From positions 1-64,000 of the forward strand of contig RWJK01000888.1 of NCBI GenBank assembly GCA_004335835.1: a stretch of 64,000 bases of DNA, in the 5' to 3' direction. This document shows, in pieces, positions 45,601 through 57,900 of this stretch; the first letter of the stretch is position 1; each line of letters begins with the position of its first letter. The notes under the pieces are model-generated. The model did no database searches, was not told the origin of the DNA, and was given only the letters and a program-made list of their open reading frames with translations. The translations under genes were made by a program, and so were the position numbers. The stretch is from Scenedesmus sp. ARA3 (taxonomy: Eukaryota; Chlorophyta; Chlorophyceae; Sphaeropleales; Scenedesmaceae).

Positions 45601-48600
45601 CCTTCATACGCTGGCAGCAGCAGCAGCAAACATGGTGTGTAGGGCACTGCTGTGCGACATCAGCTGTGGCTGCGCATGCCCGTCAGTCCTGGGTACACAT
45701 CAGCAGTCGAGCGTGTTACCTATGCTGGGCGCACCAGCCGCGTCCCTCCAGGTGTGTCTGCTGCATTGTTGGAGTTATAGCTGCTGGGCAACAGCGACAA
45801 CAGCAGCCCCTCACAGCAGTCAAGCTGGTAGATGTCGTCACTGTTGCAGGCCTTTTGGGCCAGTGCGCTAACACTCAGGGGTGCATTCAGATTCCCAACA
45901 ATGGATCCAATGTTGCGTGTGCACTGTGGGTTCCGCCTTGTGCAGTTCAAAGGGCTCTGCACAGTCTCTTCCTCCTGGATCCTCAGGCCTGTCTTGAATC
46001 TGCAGACCACGCATTCAGCAGACAAGCACTGGTTACTGCTCAACCAGCTGGGCAATGCAGCAGCAATTGCATTGTGTCACGATCTTGGCTGGTGGCAGGA
46101 ACCCTGCTTGCCATGTTCCTGCCTGCGCTGCCTCAGTGTCTGTGGTGGTATGGCTGTGCCCCCCGTGCTGGAGGGCGCCTGTTGTAAGTTACAATTTGAA
46201 CAGGTGGCTGCGTTCGACATTACACCGTGTCTCCTGTTCACTTGACAGGCACATGCCTGCATCCATCGCAGCAGCCACATGACTGAATGCACCGAGCGAG
46301 TGGGCAGTGACAACTCACCTGGGTACACAAGTCATGCTGCCATCAACGACGGTTGCCACAAAGTTGTCATTGCATTTTACTCCACACGTGTACTCCTCTG
46401 CACTGCTGGAGTCACAGGTGGGTGTTCCAAACGCCACCACAGGGCACTTGACGCATGCACGCCCACACGCATCCACTGTGGTGCAGCCAGGCATCTCTGC
46501 AGACATAGCAGTTGAGTTGACAGGTAAAGCCTTGTCGACATACAGCATGTAGCAGCCAACAGGTGTGGCAGCAGTGCAGACTGCAACACAGCAACGTGTT
46601 GTATGTGTGCAGCAAAGCTGCTGCGAGTCAGCAGGCCGCAATGCCATGGCATGGGCATGGATATATGCAGCCAGACAAAGGGGCGTTGGCATAACAGAGG
46701 ATAGTCAGCCAGTCTGATCTGCAAACACGTGGTGCTTGTAAGGCACACTACCAGCAGTAGCCGTGCACGCACCGTACACGAACCACACTCGGGGCAGGCT
46801 TGCGCCGCCGTAGCCGTCAGCGCTGCCGCACGCCTTGGCAGCATCGTCGGAACATGGCGTGTAGCACCCGAGGGAGCCGTTGATGGTAAAGTTGAGCATA
46901 GGGGGAACCAGCGGCTTTGAATTGAAGGTGTAGCCATGACCTGCACCAATTGCGCGTGGCAGATAACACCAGAACCTACAGTATGTTGCAAGTGTGTTGG
47001 ACTGCTATACGATGATGTCCCATTGTGAATGCTGCATCAACCTCAAGTTGCCAGTCAGAGTGCACTGCTGTCACTTTGACTGCAGCACTTGCAAGTCCAC
47101 ATGTTGCTGACTGGTGTTACATCGGAGGGATAGGCAGATCAACTTCTGCACAAATTGGCAGGTGGCAGCTAGCTCCAGCAAGTTTGCAGCCTTAAGGTAA
47201 ACGCTCATGTGTGTCCAACTGTGCAGGCTGGGGCAACGCACCGCTGGTGTCATTCCTTGCCACAGCGAAGTATCTGGCATTGCTCAAAACAGCTGCGGCC
47301 TTTGCCTGAGAGTAGTATGCAGCTGCTGCCAGCTCAACAGCCACCTGCAGTTGCAGGAACATTGTTGCAAGTAGACATAGATGTCAACCAAATCATGTCA
47401 AAAACACGTCAGCAAACACATGTCAGCGTCTATATGTTGGCAATGCGTGTCAGCTGCTCAAAGGTTTCCTGACTTCTTCAAGCAACTTCTTTGAGCTCTG
47501 CATCACGCAGAGGCACGTGACTTGATTGCACAGGCTGGTAGGCATTGCGCTGGCGGTCATGGCACAGCAGGGGCTGACAGCAGCTTGCAGCAGCTTTCGA
47601 AGCTGTTCCCACACATGTTGCTATGTGTTACACGCACTTACACGGCCTGGCAAGGCCGCCTCATCAGTCACGCAGCCGAGGGGGATGGGCCCGCCAGGGG
47701 GCACCAGCTGGTGAATGTCAATGGCCTGCAGTAGCAGAAGCAGCAGCAGCAGCAGCAGCGACAACAACAAGTATGATACAGCTGTCAGCAACAGCAGCAT
47801 ATAAATCTTTGTGGGTTGAATGCCAGACAAATGTTTTTCAGTCAGGGCAGGGAAGGCGCTAGTGTTGGTCATGGGTTTAGGCAGGGTGGCTGTGCACGGC
47901 AGTCAAGCACCACCAGTGGCGCGCTGTCCACCCGATGGAGCTGAGAAGGGATTGGTAAACAATAAGCTGTGTTTGCTGGTTTCGAGAAGCTGTTTTCCTG
48001 CAACGCGTGGATGGCTCCTCGTCTTACTTCAAAGCTGCTGCCATCGGTGCACTTTGACTCGCGAGCTTTCCCCACACTTGTTGCCAGCTGGAGGTCGGCG
48101 CCGCCATAGCACTCCCCATCGCTCACACCATATAGCGGCTGCACAGGCGTGGCGGCTGCTGCCAGCCCTTGGCACTCCTTGATCGTAACGCTGGTGATGT
48201 CAGCTGGGTTGAGCATTGTTGGCAGTGCACGGTAGCCGGTGTTGTAAAAGCAGCCAAGATACTGGGCAGCTGCAAGCAGCACCGGGAACAGCAAACGTGA
48301 AGTGGGCTGGGATCCAGTGTGTGAACTGCTTGGTGTGCAACTCATCAACTACCCCGCAAGCCAAAATCATACCTCTGCACTATCGAACACATGTTTTGGT
48401 CATGTAGAAGACAGCAGCAGCAATGTGCACAAAGGCAGCTTCGAGCTCAGCAGCAGCAAGCAGCTGAACATGCAGTGCCACAGGCAGCTGCTGTGGTTGT
48501 TGCTTGCAGCTGCTCTGCCCTTAAAGAAGGTACTCAGTGAAGAGTCAGCTGACTTACTTGGCGGCGATGTGACAGCAGTACATAAACCTGCTAGCAGCAG

Positions 48601-48960
48601 CGCCCCCACACATCCAACCACTGCTGCTGCTGTTGTGCCTGCGTTTGCGAGTACAAATAAGCAGTTTTTTTACTTTCCAAATGTGCAAAGACAATCATAA
48701 ATTGTACAAGTGGCTCGGAAGGCCTTGCTGGGCAGTACGTATTCTCTGAAGCTGTACAGCTTACATATGTAGGCCTGCTGTTTGAAGTTGTTGCCAACCA
48801 CTGTGACCAACATGGCGAGGGTCAGCGGTGACTACACCGCCCTACACTTTCGAGCATACGACGTGTACTCGTTGCTGAGAGCGACGCGGATAAGTATGGC
48901 AGCGACACGGATCACTATGGTGATCTTTTCAGAGGGGCAGCCAGCCATGGCCAGGGCCAT
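42679..48960 (-). CDS. WSC-domain papain-like (C1A) cysteine peptidase, secreted or membrane-anchored
   Basis: Predicted cell-surface or extracellular protease. The N-terminus is reconstructed from three exons with consistent phase (48960-48846, 48638-48558, 48269-48028). They give a short cytosolic leader, a hydrophobic anchor (VVGCVGALLLAGLCTAV), then WSC module 1 (YLGCFYNTGYRALP, GECYGGADL). A second WSC-like module is spread over exons near 47735-47655, 47350-47235 and 46925-46780 (LGCVTDEAALPG, ARYFAVARND, GCYTPCSDDAAKACG). A Cys-rich segment follows (about 46600-46320), then a propeptide-like region. The peptidase domain comes next, with catalytic Cys in DQRSCSSCAAF (about 45450), His in GNGHALFCYG (about 44440) and Asn in VCKNSWGPRWG (about 44235). 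A last exon (about 43515-42679) adds about 270 Cys-rich residues. The Trp normally after the catalytic Cys is Ala. The exon chain in the middle is incomplete. Confidence 0.75.
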
Positions 48961-49949
48961 GATGGGATGTGCTGCCAGGCGCGGCATACAAGCAAAACCT
49001 GCTCTCACCAGTTCTTGCCATCAAAATCTAGTCTCCTGAAGAGGCGTTGAAAAGCATTAGATCAATCTCGCAGCGCGATCAGTTCCGGAACGGTCAGGCA
49101 CCTATCCACGGGAGCACAGCGTAATCATTCAATGTGTCGACTATTTTCATGACAACGTTACGCGTAGATGTCATCATTTCAGGCTGTGCTGGTGCGACAT
49201 GGACGTCGTGCTTCAAACCCGGTGCTGGTAACAGCTGGTGCCGGAAGCCCGTGATTTTGCTCCGCCTGCATGGTCACTGGGCTCGAATACAACGGTTGCA
49301 TGTAAGCTTTTAGCCATTCGTTACCAGGCTGTGAAGATCAAGTGCAGAGATGCTGGTGCCAGGCAACACTTGCTGAAGACCCTGCCTCTGCAGAGAGGCA
49401 GCTGTCTCTCCTTCAGATACCCGGTGTGCAGTCGCTGCTGTCCATATCGCCACTCTTTATTTACACGGTTCTGTCATATTGGCACCCCGACCCTGGCAGC
49501 TTGCTAGCATGCCACCCCGCTGCATGCACAATGGTTCATTGACTCACTGACACGCAGGTGATCTGCCAGCCTGCAGGCTGTCAGGCCTGACCCTTGCTGC
49601 AAGCATGACATGGGACAGAGCTGATGACATGAACGGTGACAGCAAACTAAAACAACCATCATCCTTCGAAGGCGTTCTCTGCATCCAGCCCAACTTCACC
49701 TGAAACCTGCGTGCTGTGCTGAGGTCTGCGCAGCAGCATGCCACATGCAGTGCATTTGGCAACCACATCAGTGAGCGAGTCACTTCCGATGACTTACAAC
49801 TGCAAACCTGACAAGAGATGCGTCACATGCATAAAATCATCAAATTCCCAAAACCAGGCTCACATGAAGCAGCTTGTGCATAGATCCTGCTGCTACAGGG
49901 GACAGGTTCTGTTGCCGCTGCACTCCACGTGCACGTAACTGCTGCCAGC
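48961..49949. other. Upstream region of the WSC/papain gene
   Basis: About 1 kb with no recognised coding sequence. The promoter of the minus-strand WSC/papain gene should be at its left end. Confidence 0.5.
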
Positions 49950-50150
49950 ATGCTGCGCAGCAGAGGCCTGCTACAGCCCTAACACATATACGCAGCAGCT
50001 CGCGTTGCCAGCGCTGCCAGCTGCACGTCCAGCTGCTGCAGCCTTTGCTGCTGCGCCCTCGCCCTGCGGTTACTCCCGCTAGCCCATTGCTGCGCTATTG
50101 CTGCTTGGTGCATGCTTGTTGCTTGCTGGCGCCTGGCACCGTCATGTGCT
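49950..50150 (-). pseudogene. Relic of the transporter 3' end
   Basis: Carries a diverged copy of the last codons and immediate 3' flank of the SLC35B1-type gene (compare GCTGCTTGGTGCATGCTTGT here with GCTGCTTGGTGCCTGCATGC at the gene). It lies about 480 bp beyond the gene's own stop. With the copy at 41103-41897 this makes three versions of the same 3' end in 10 kb. Confidence 0.55.
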
Positions 50151-50578
50151 GTGCATCTTGCGCATCTGTGTGCTGCAGCACACTGTTAAGCACGTGCAGC
50201 ATGAATGCTGCCGAGTGTTGCTGCGATGCAAAAAAACAAGGTGCGATCTTCAATACCCCAGCCAAGTACGTAGCATGCTGCCAATGATCACTCGTGACAC
50301 CACACAAACCCTGCATATGTAAGGGCAATGACAGCCCCCACACAACCCCTATCAACACCCCACTATCACTGCTGTTGCTGCTGCTGAACGCAGACACGGT
50401 CTGCTGCCGCTGCAGACCAAGTGAGCAGCACCAGAGGCCTGCTCCCAACAGAGGCCTACAACAGCACCAATGCTGCTGCCAGCTACCACCGGTGTTGCCA
50501 GCGCTCTTGCTCCTCCAGCTGCTGCGTCCTTTGGCTACTGCTCCACCGTGCTGCTGTCACTCCTGCTACTGTTGCGCG

Positions 50579-51592
50579 CTACTGCTGCTTGGTGCCTGCA
50601 TGCTGCTTGCCGGCGCCGTGGTGCTTGCTGCCCTTAGCTACGCTGCTGGTGATGAGCCCTGTGAACACCAGGCCCACTGCCCACCACTGCTGTGGCAGCA
50701 GTGGGTTGGCGTTGAGCACCACACTGCCCAGGATGTTGAAGAACTTGCGCGTGGTGCAGATCAGCGTGTTGACCAGCGAGCCAAACTGCTTGATGGTGAA
50801 GAAGATGAACAGCTGCCCAACTGCGCCGCACAAGCAGAACAGAACCACGTCCCACGCTGCTGCTGTGTGCATGCTGAGGAACAGCAGCAGCTGCTGCCCC
50901 ACGCCAGACACTGCAAGGTACAGCCCGTTGAACAGCGCGCACCAGAAGTTCATCCAGCACATCATGTGGATGGGGTTGTTGTCCTTGTACTTCCGATTAA
51001 CCTCGTCTTGATAAGCATTGGTGTAGCCATCCAGGGTGAGGTTGATGAAGCACAGCAGGTAGCCCAGTGGCGCGTTGGGTGCTGCCAGCTTGGATGTCAC
51101 CTTGCTGGAGGACTTGCGCGCAAACAGAGAGATGCCTACTCCAATCATGCTCATGCACATGTACTCCAGCGCGCTGTAGCGCTTGCCGTAGAACATGGTG
51201 CCAATCAGCATAACCGGCACCATCTTGCAGGACTTTGCTAGCACCTGTGCTGGGTAGCTGATGTTCTTCAGTGCAATGAGGCCGCAGGCGGGACCTATGG
51301 TGTTGGTGAGAGCCGGCCTCCAGTAGGCAGTCCATGGGGGCAAGTGGCTGTTGGATTTCTCCTTCCTGCTCTGGAATAGCAGGATGACGTAGGCCCAGAG
51401 GAAGCAAGCAAGGCTCTGTGCTCCATTGAGTGCCTCCAGGTTCTTGAAGCGCTGCCCACCAGCATACTGCTTCATTTGAAGGTGCTCAGACACGATGCCT
51501 TGCGTAAGGTAAGCGGCATAGATGCCAGACACACAGAACATGAGCAGCAGCACATTGGCCAGTCGATTCGGCGACGCAGAATGTTCTGCCAT
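50579..51592 (-). CDS. SLC35B1/UTR-type nucleotide-sugar transporter (intronless)
   Basis: 337-residue drug/metabolite-transporter superfamily protein expected to move a nucleotide sugar (UDP-galactose/UDP-glucose type, or ATP as proposed for animal SLC35B1) across the ER or Golgi membrane. A single uninterrupted frame runs from MAEHSASPNRLANVL to GKQHAGTKQQ. About ten hydrophobic segments are visible. Conserved segments include GIYAAYLTQGIVSEHLQ, KNISYPAQVLAKSCKMVPVM (the hallmark lysine-containing motif), GTMFYGKRYS, LTLDGYTNAYQD, FFTIKQFGSLVNTLICTTRK and FFNILGS. No C-terminal dilysine retrieval signal is seen. It is the only long single-exon gene in an intron-dense window, which suggests retroposition or intron loss. 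Which sugar it carries cannot be told from sequence. Confidence 0.95.
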   Translation of the reverse strand: MAEHSASPNRLANVLLLMFCVSGIYAAYLTQGIVSEHLQMKQYAGGQRFKNLEALNGAQSLACFLWAYVILLFQSRKEKSNSHLPPWTAYWRPALTNTIGPACGLIALKNISYPAQVLAKSCKMVPVMLIGTMFYGKRYSALEYMCMSMIGVGISLFARKSSSKVTSKLAAPNAPLGYLLCFINLTLDGYTNAYQDEVNRKYKDNNPIHMMCWMNFWCALFNGLYLAVSGVGQQLLLFLSMHTAAAWDVVLFCLCGAVGQLFIFFTIKQFGSLVNTLICTTRKFFNILGSVVLNANPLLPQQWWAVGLVFTGLITSSVAKGSKHHGAGKQHAGTKQQ

Positions 51593-51982
51593 CGTGGTTG
51601 GTTGCTGTTGCTGCTGCTGCTCTGCAGCAGCGCTTCACGTCCGTATTTCAAAGGCGATAGAAATACTACTGGAACATGTCAGAATCTTAATCAAATCGCT
51701 CGTTGGAATTTGGCTTAGTAGCTGGCTGATGGAATGGCACTTTCCTTGCACCGCAGCGGTTTCAGTTTGACGTCGAAAATGGCATTTCAACGAAGCATTA
51801 CGATTTTAAATTGAAAGATAAATGGATTGGGCAAGCAACATGGCAAGCCAGGATCGCTGGCCAGTGGCTGGCGGGGTGAGGTGTCCAGACACATCTTGCC
51901 CACAGTACTGCCAAGCTACTGCCAGCTTCAGATTAGCCCGCACCAACGTCTCAGAACGCCTTGCTATGTTCTTAATGACAGC
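51593..51982. promoter_or_regulatory. Upstream region of the nucleotide-sugar transporter
   Basis: 390 bp between the transporter start and the stop of the next minus-strand gene, with an AT-richer part at 51640-51830. It must contain the transporter promoter and the neighbour's 3' UTR. No specific motif was recognised. Confidence 0.4.
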
Positions 51983-54900
51983 TCAGGCAGCTGCAGGACG
52001 CTGTTGTGTAGCTGCCCTGCTGCCAGCTGCTGATGTGGGACGCGGCAGAGCTGCAGGCTTTGGCGGTGCTGCTGTCTGCTGCTGCTGCACTGCGCCGATG
52101 GTGGACACTGTTCTACGCTTCCCTGTTTTTGATGGCAGCGGCGTCCTGTACTCGCGCTGCTCGAGCGTCACCTCCACAACTGCCTTCAGCCTGAGGGGCG
52201 TAGGGTGAAGCTGCAGAGCACCTGCAGCAACAAAACATACATGTAGCATGTTAATCAGTGGCTTTCAGCTTTGAGACAAGCCGCATGCACATATGTCAAG
52301 CACTGAGGCCAAGCAAGGGATGCATCAGGCAGAAGTGGCTGCTCTATGAACCCAATACCAGCGCTGCCGCATGATGAGTCATGCCTTTCGTGGCAGTAGC
52401 ACTGCACACTGCCGCCATTTGGTGTGCAGTGCACACGGCGCCACTGGTCAGCAGCTGGTGGGTCTGTGCGTAACCGCAGCAGCTGACGTTGCAACCTGCG
52501 GTGGGGTCTTCATTTCTTGACTGCTCTTCTTCCAACAACAGCAGCAACATCCGCCCTGGTACCATGGCCAAACTTCAAACTGCTCTGCTGGTCTAGATCA
52601 CAACCTTAGCAACCCACCTGTAGCTGCATCGCGTGTTGCAGACAGGCTGCACACGGCCGGCTGCGGCGGCGCCTGCGGCACTGGCACCCAGTTCAGCGCC
52701 CGCAGCAGCGGCAGCTGCAGGACCGCACTCCCCGGCTGCATCCATCCTGCAAGCACCTCAGCAGCAGGTGCTGCTGGCAGACCATCCTGCGGCAGCCAGT
52801 CTGCAGCTGCCCACGGCGTGGCTGGCGGCGGCGGCACTGACACGCAGTGCCCCTGCTTGGCAGCTGCTGGCGGCAGAAAGATGTGCGCCAGCTTGCCGTT
52901 TGGCAGCAGGTAGTGGCCGTACAGGTCAGCACAGAACTGCGCGCCGTCGCAGTGCTCGAAGACGTGCATGCAGAGGTTGGGGTCTGCGGGCGGGTCGGGG
53001 CTGTGGAAGTTGAACAGCTTGTCTGGCAGCGTGCTGTCTGGCCTGCCCTTGACCAGCACCTGCAGCAGCACAGCAGGCAGCAGCAGCAGCAACAGCCATG
53101 TCAACACGTACATGCCAGATAGAATTGCTTGCAGGATGGATCTGCTGACTTCCTATAGGTCTGGCCAACTGCGGGACTGCATTTGCACCTGCAAACCTTG
53201 TATCACAGGGAGTGACCTATCTGCTGTTGCAGCAGCTTGCGGCAAGCGAATCAGCGGCGTGGCCCTGCACGCACCTGCACAGGCCTCGCCATCACTTCAC
53301 CGCTGACATCCAGCACAGTCACAGGCCGCGGGACGTCTGCAGGCACCTCAACAGCAGACACGCCGCTAGCAGTTGCAGCTGCAACTGCTTTGGCTGCCTG
53401 CCCAGCCTGCGTGCCAGCACTGCTGCTGCTGGCGCCTGCTGCGCTGCTGCTTGCATGCGCTGCGCTGCAGGTGCCTGTGTGTTGTTTGCTACGGCGCAAG
53501 CTGTATGCCACGGCTGTTGAGAACATGCCTCGCAGCTCTGGAATGTACTGCTTGCCAGCTAGCGTCCCGTGGTTGGGGAATGCATAACCTGCACATCGCA
53601 CAGCACAGGTTGTGTGTCAGTAATGCATGATGTGGTCATGTGATTGACTCTCACAGAAGCACTGTATGTGCATGCATGCAGGAGGGGGTTCGCTTGATGA
53701 AAAGGAGACGCAAGCTGCCAGGCCACACGCGGTGCATCACCTGTGATAGGCCGCTGCAGCAGCAGGGAGGCTTGTGCATCCTCGTCATGCAGCTGCTCAC
53801 TGCCCAGTGCCTCGTCCCCAGCACCGCTGCAGTCCACAATTAGCCCATGCCAGCCACCATGGCTGGCAGCAGCAGCAGCCGCAGCAGCCTCCTGCGCGTG
53901 TGGCTCCTCCCTCCAGGTAACATGTGGTGCTGACTGCACTCCTGGTCCTGCCGCTGGCTCAAGCTGCTGACCACAAAGCTGGCTGTGCTGTCCCTGGAGC
54001 AGCTGCTGCTGCTGCTGCGGCTCCGGCAGTGTGCTGCCATCAGGCTGTGGGCTGCTTGAAAGCCCTGCTGTGTGCCAAGCTGCCGCATCATCCAAGCACT
54101 CGCTAGGACGCTGACCAGAAAACTGGTCACCATCAGCAGTGTGGTAGCCTGCACTGCCATCACCTTCTGCCAGCAGCTCTGTGCAGCCCTCTGCACCTTC
54201 TGCTGCATGATGCTCCTCTTCCTGCTGCGCTGCCTGCTCTTGCTGCAGCAGGTGCTCAGGTATTCCATATGGATAGGTCGTTGGCACGGCTGCTGCGGCT
54301 GCAGCCTCTGCTGCATCCGCTAGCTGTGCTGCTGTCGCAACCTTACGAGGCTGCAGCTGCTCTGTTTGTAGGTCCAGGGCTGCCTTGCGCTGCATGCTGC
54401 TCCTCAGCACACTTGGTGGGCTGTGAGCCGGCAGGCGGCCGCCAAGCAGGTCAGTGACAGCACCTGCACAGCACATGGCACAACCCACCAGCATGGGCGC
54501 TTTGCTGCAGTCATTGAAGGCGAGCCAGCCACACACATTGGCGGCAAGTCATAATGCACCACCCAGCAAGTGTCAGCAGAAAGCAGCAGTGCGCTGCAAG
54601 TCCCTGTCACACACACCGCCATTGACAATGTAACGTCACATGCCGCATAGCGCACCTGCCAGCTCCTGCACCACCTCCTCATCTGCTGCGGCAACCAGCA
54701 GCTGATTGGCTGCCTGCCACGGCTTGTCAATGCCCAGCGGCTGCTGCCTGTACTCCACCACTGCAGGAGCCCAGGGACTCTGCGGCCTACTGCCGCCAGC
54801 TGCTGCTGCTGCATGCTGGCCGCTGACGCTAGGAGAGCCAGCAGCACGGCGCCTGCTGCTGCCCGCTGCACTGCTAGGCCTGCTGCTGGGCCTTGCAGAG

Positions 54901-57900
54901 TCGCATGCAGGCGAGCTGCAGCGGCCTGGGCTAGGGGTTCTTGGGCAGGTTGGCGAGCCTGCAATCCTAGCTGCAGGAGAGCCCGGCCGGCTGCTGCTGC
55001 GGCTGGTGGGTCTCTGGGTGGTGCAGCCAGCCTTGCTGCGAGGAGAACACCTGTCACCAATGAGGCTAGCACCAGGATTCCTGCTGCTGCTTCCACTGCC
55101 AGCACGCATCCTGCCAGGCGCTGACGTCGGCCTGCTGCTGCCGCTGCCCGCCTGCCGCTGCGCAAGCTGCGGTTTACTGCCAGCTGCACTGAGAGGTGCT
55201 GCCCATAGGGTGCTGGTGCTGGTCCTGAGGCTGCTGGCCAGGCTGCCTCGCAGCAGCTCCCCCTGTGCTGCACGTGCTGAGAGGAACTCGTGCAGCTGCT
55301 GCGCCTGGCGCTGCTGCTGCAGCCACTCAGCCTCCTCTGTGTCCTCAGTGGTGGTGCTGCCTAGGTCAGCCACTGCGGAGCACAAGGACATGGGTGGTGG
55401 CACAGATAGACATGGCTGGTGGCAGGCATTGACACAATTGACGGCACTACGCAAACTGCACAGCATCCACGGTGCACAAGGATGAGCATGTGATGCACCT
55501 GTGTTGCACATGCAGGATAACCACTGAACGCTATTCAACCACAGATGTTTGAACAGCACTTGGCACTCACTGCTTGTCAGGCCCTGCAGCACCTCCCCCT
55601 GCATTGCAAACAAGCCGCCTGGCCCAGCCGCCCCTGCTGCATCAGGCCTAGGGCTACAAGCCGCTGAGGACTGCACAGAGCTCAGGGCCTGGGGCATCTC
55701 CACCTGCAGCCACTTCATGAATGCTGCTTTGACATCTTGCTGAGCACCACCTGCAAGCTGCTGCTGCTGCTGCCCTGCTGCGCCTCCAAACACAGCAGCA
55801 GCGTCTGCGCCGTTACGAGGTGTGGGATCCCTGCTGCTGCCAGCCGCAGCCGCATTGATGCTTGCAGCCGCTGGCACCAGGGGTGTAACGCCCTCGCTGA
55901 AGCTGCTGCGTGCATGTGCAGCTGAGCTGGTCGGCCTTGCTGGGGGTGCGGGGCTCCTGTCTGGCCTGTACACGTCCACGACAGGCCTGCTGGTCAGCAC
56001 ACTGACACGCGAAAGCAGCGCACCGGCCTGCAGCCAGGGAAAAGTACGGGGGCGTGAGAGTGATAACAAAGCTCAGCAAGAGCAAAGTTGTGCCACCATG
56101 TCGTTCAGGGCGGTGTGCATGTAACACTGGATTGCCGCAGCATTCCGCAGCCAACAGATGTAGTCAGCTGCATAGTACAAGAGTCCTTTGCTGCTGCGCA
56201 AAAAGGAGGCAGATGTGGTGCACAAGCAGCAGAAGCTCACCTTTTCATCTTCATGGCTGAGCTTCTTGGGTGGGCCCCTGGCGCTGGTGCACATGTTGGC
56301 CACCATGCAGGCAGTGTTGGCCGCCACTGTCAGCCGCGATGTGCGCCCTGGGCTGTTGCTGCTGCTGCCGCCCTCAAAGACCCCCATGATCGCACTAGCT
56401 GCAGAGCCAGCTGGGGGTGGCATAGCTTGGCTGCCAGGGTTGGCCAGTGTTTGCTGCTGCTGTTGCTGCTTGCTGGCGAGTGCAGCACCACTCGCTACTG
56501 CAGCACCTGCAGCAACTGGAGGAGATGGGCTGCCAGGTCTGCTTAGAGTGCGCTGATGCCGCTCCCTGTGCACGCGCTTGATCCCTGCTTGCTTCAGCAG
56601 CGCCGCATGCTTCAATCTCAGCTCAGCCTTGTAGACCATCGCAGTGTTTTCTGTAGCGGCAGTGAGGTTCTCCAGCACTGCAGCTACCACAGATGCCCGT
56701 TGCTCATCAGGGCCGGCTGCAATACTGCGCTGCCCGCTGGACTGCTGCACCAGGCGCAGCAGGGTGTACAGACCCTTCCTGCAGATGACCACTTTCCCCT
56801 CATGGCGCGTTGAGATGTTGAGCAGCGCCCACACTGCCAGCATCCCTTCACAGCCATCTGGTGTACTCATCTCAGCAGCAGCCAGCTCACTGCGCACCGT
56901 TACAGGCTCTTCTGGGTCGTCTGCTTCCCATGTCCTGCTGCTGCTGCAGGCTCTGCCAGGTGACATGCCAGGTCTGCTGCAGCTGCTGCGGCACGGCACT
57001 GGGCTGCCAGCACCAGCTGCTGCTGCTGTACCTGCACCTGCACAGGACCTACCAGGACTGGACACTCTGCTGCCAAATGGCAGTGCTGCTGCTGCTGCTG
57101 GTGTTAGCTGCTCCCTTCCTGGGCTAGATGGGCCCCTGCTGCCAGCGCCACTTTTCCAGCCAGACGCGCTGCGGGCCAGGCTGTGTGGCGAGCAGGGGCT
57201 GTGGCAGACAGGCTGCTGCTGCTGCAGCCAGTCTAGCAACCATGTGTGTGGCTGGTGTAGCGCTGTAAATGGGGCCCTCAACACGCACTGTGGCAGTGCC
57301 GGAACCTCCTGATCCTCTAGTTGTTTGAGAGGTGGTGGTGCAGCTGCTTCATCTGCCAGTGCAGATGCTCCTGCCACAGGCTTGCTCAGTATTGTGCTGG
57401 AGTACTGCCATGCTGGTGCAGCAGGCTTGGGCGGCTGAAGCTGCACCACCTGCTGCTGCTGCTCTTCCTGCTGCAGCTGCTGCTGGTACCGCTCCTTTGC
57501 TAGAGCATGCAATGCCTGGTATGCCTGCCGCTCCAGCCGCAGCACATCCAGCAGCGCAGAAACCACCCTGGGTCTGCTGCATGCTGCGGCAGCCTCTTTC
57601 TTGGAGCTTAGCCAGGCCAGGGCGGTCAGTGCACGGCCCAGCAAGGTTGTGTTGATGTCGGCAGGTGACCTGCGCGCAGCACACAGAAGGTACACCAGGT
57701 AAACCACTTGATGACCATGTAATGCAATGTTTCAAGCTGTGTGCACAACTATCAGGTGAATGCACGTCACAGAAGCTGTAGTGAATGTACACCAGTAGCC
57801 AAGCTTCAGCAGCAAGCCGCAGATGCTCACCCGCAGCTGATGCATGAGACAAGGAGGCTCGTCAGCAGCTGCACAGCTGCCTCTGGACCTCCCAGCTGCT

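Noticed and set aside
45719..45740. In-frame TAG in the WSC/papain gene before the catalytic-Cys exon
   Set aside because: A GTGCGC donor a few codons earlier (after GGTRL) joins in phase to DQRSCSSC, so the stop falls in the intron.
50294..51241. Plus-strand frame of 315 codons
   Set aside because: Antisense of the intronless nucleotide-sugar transporter.
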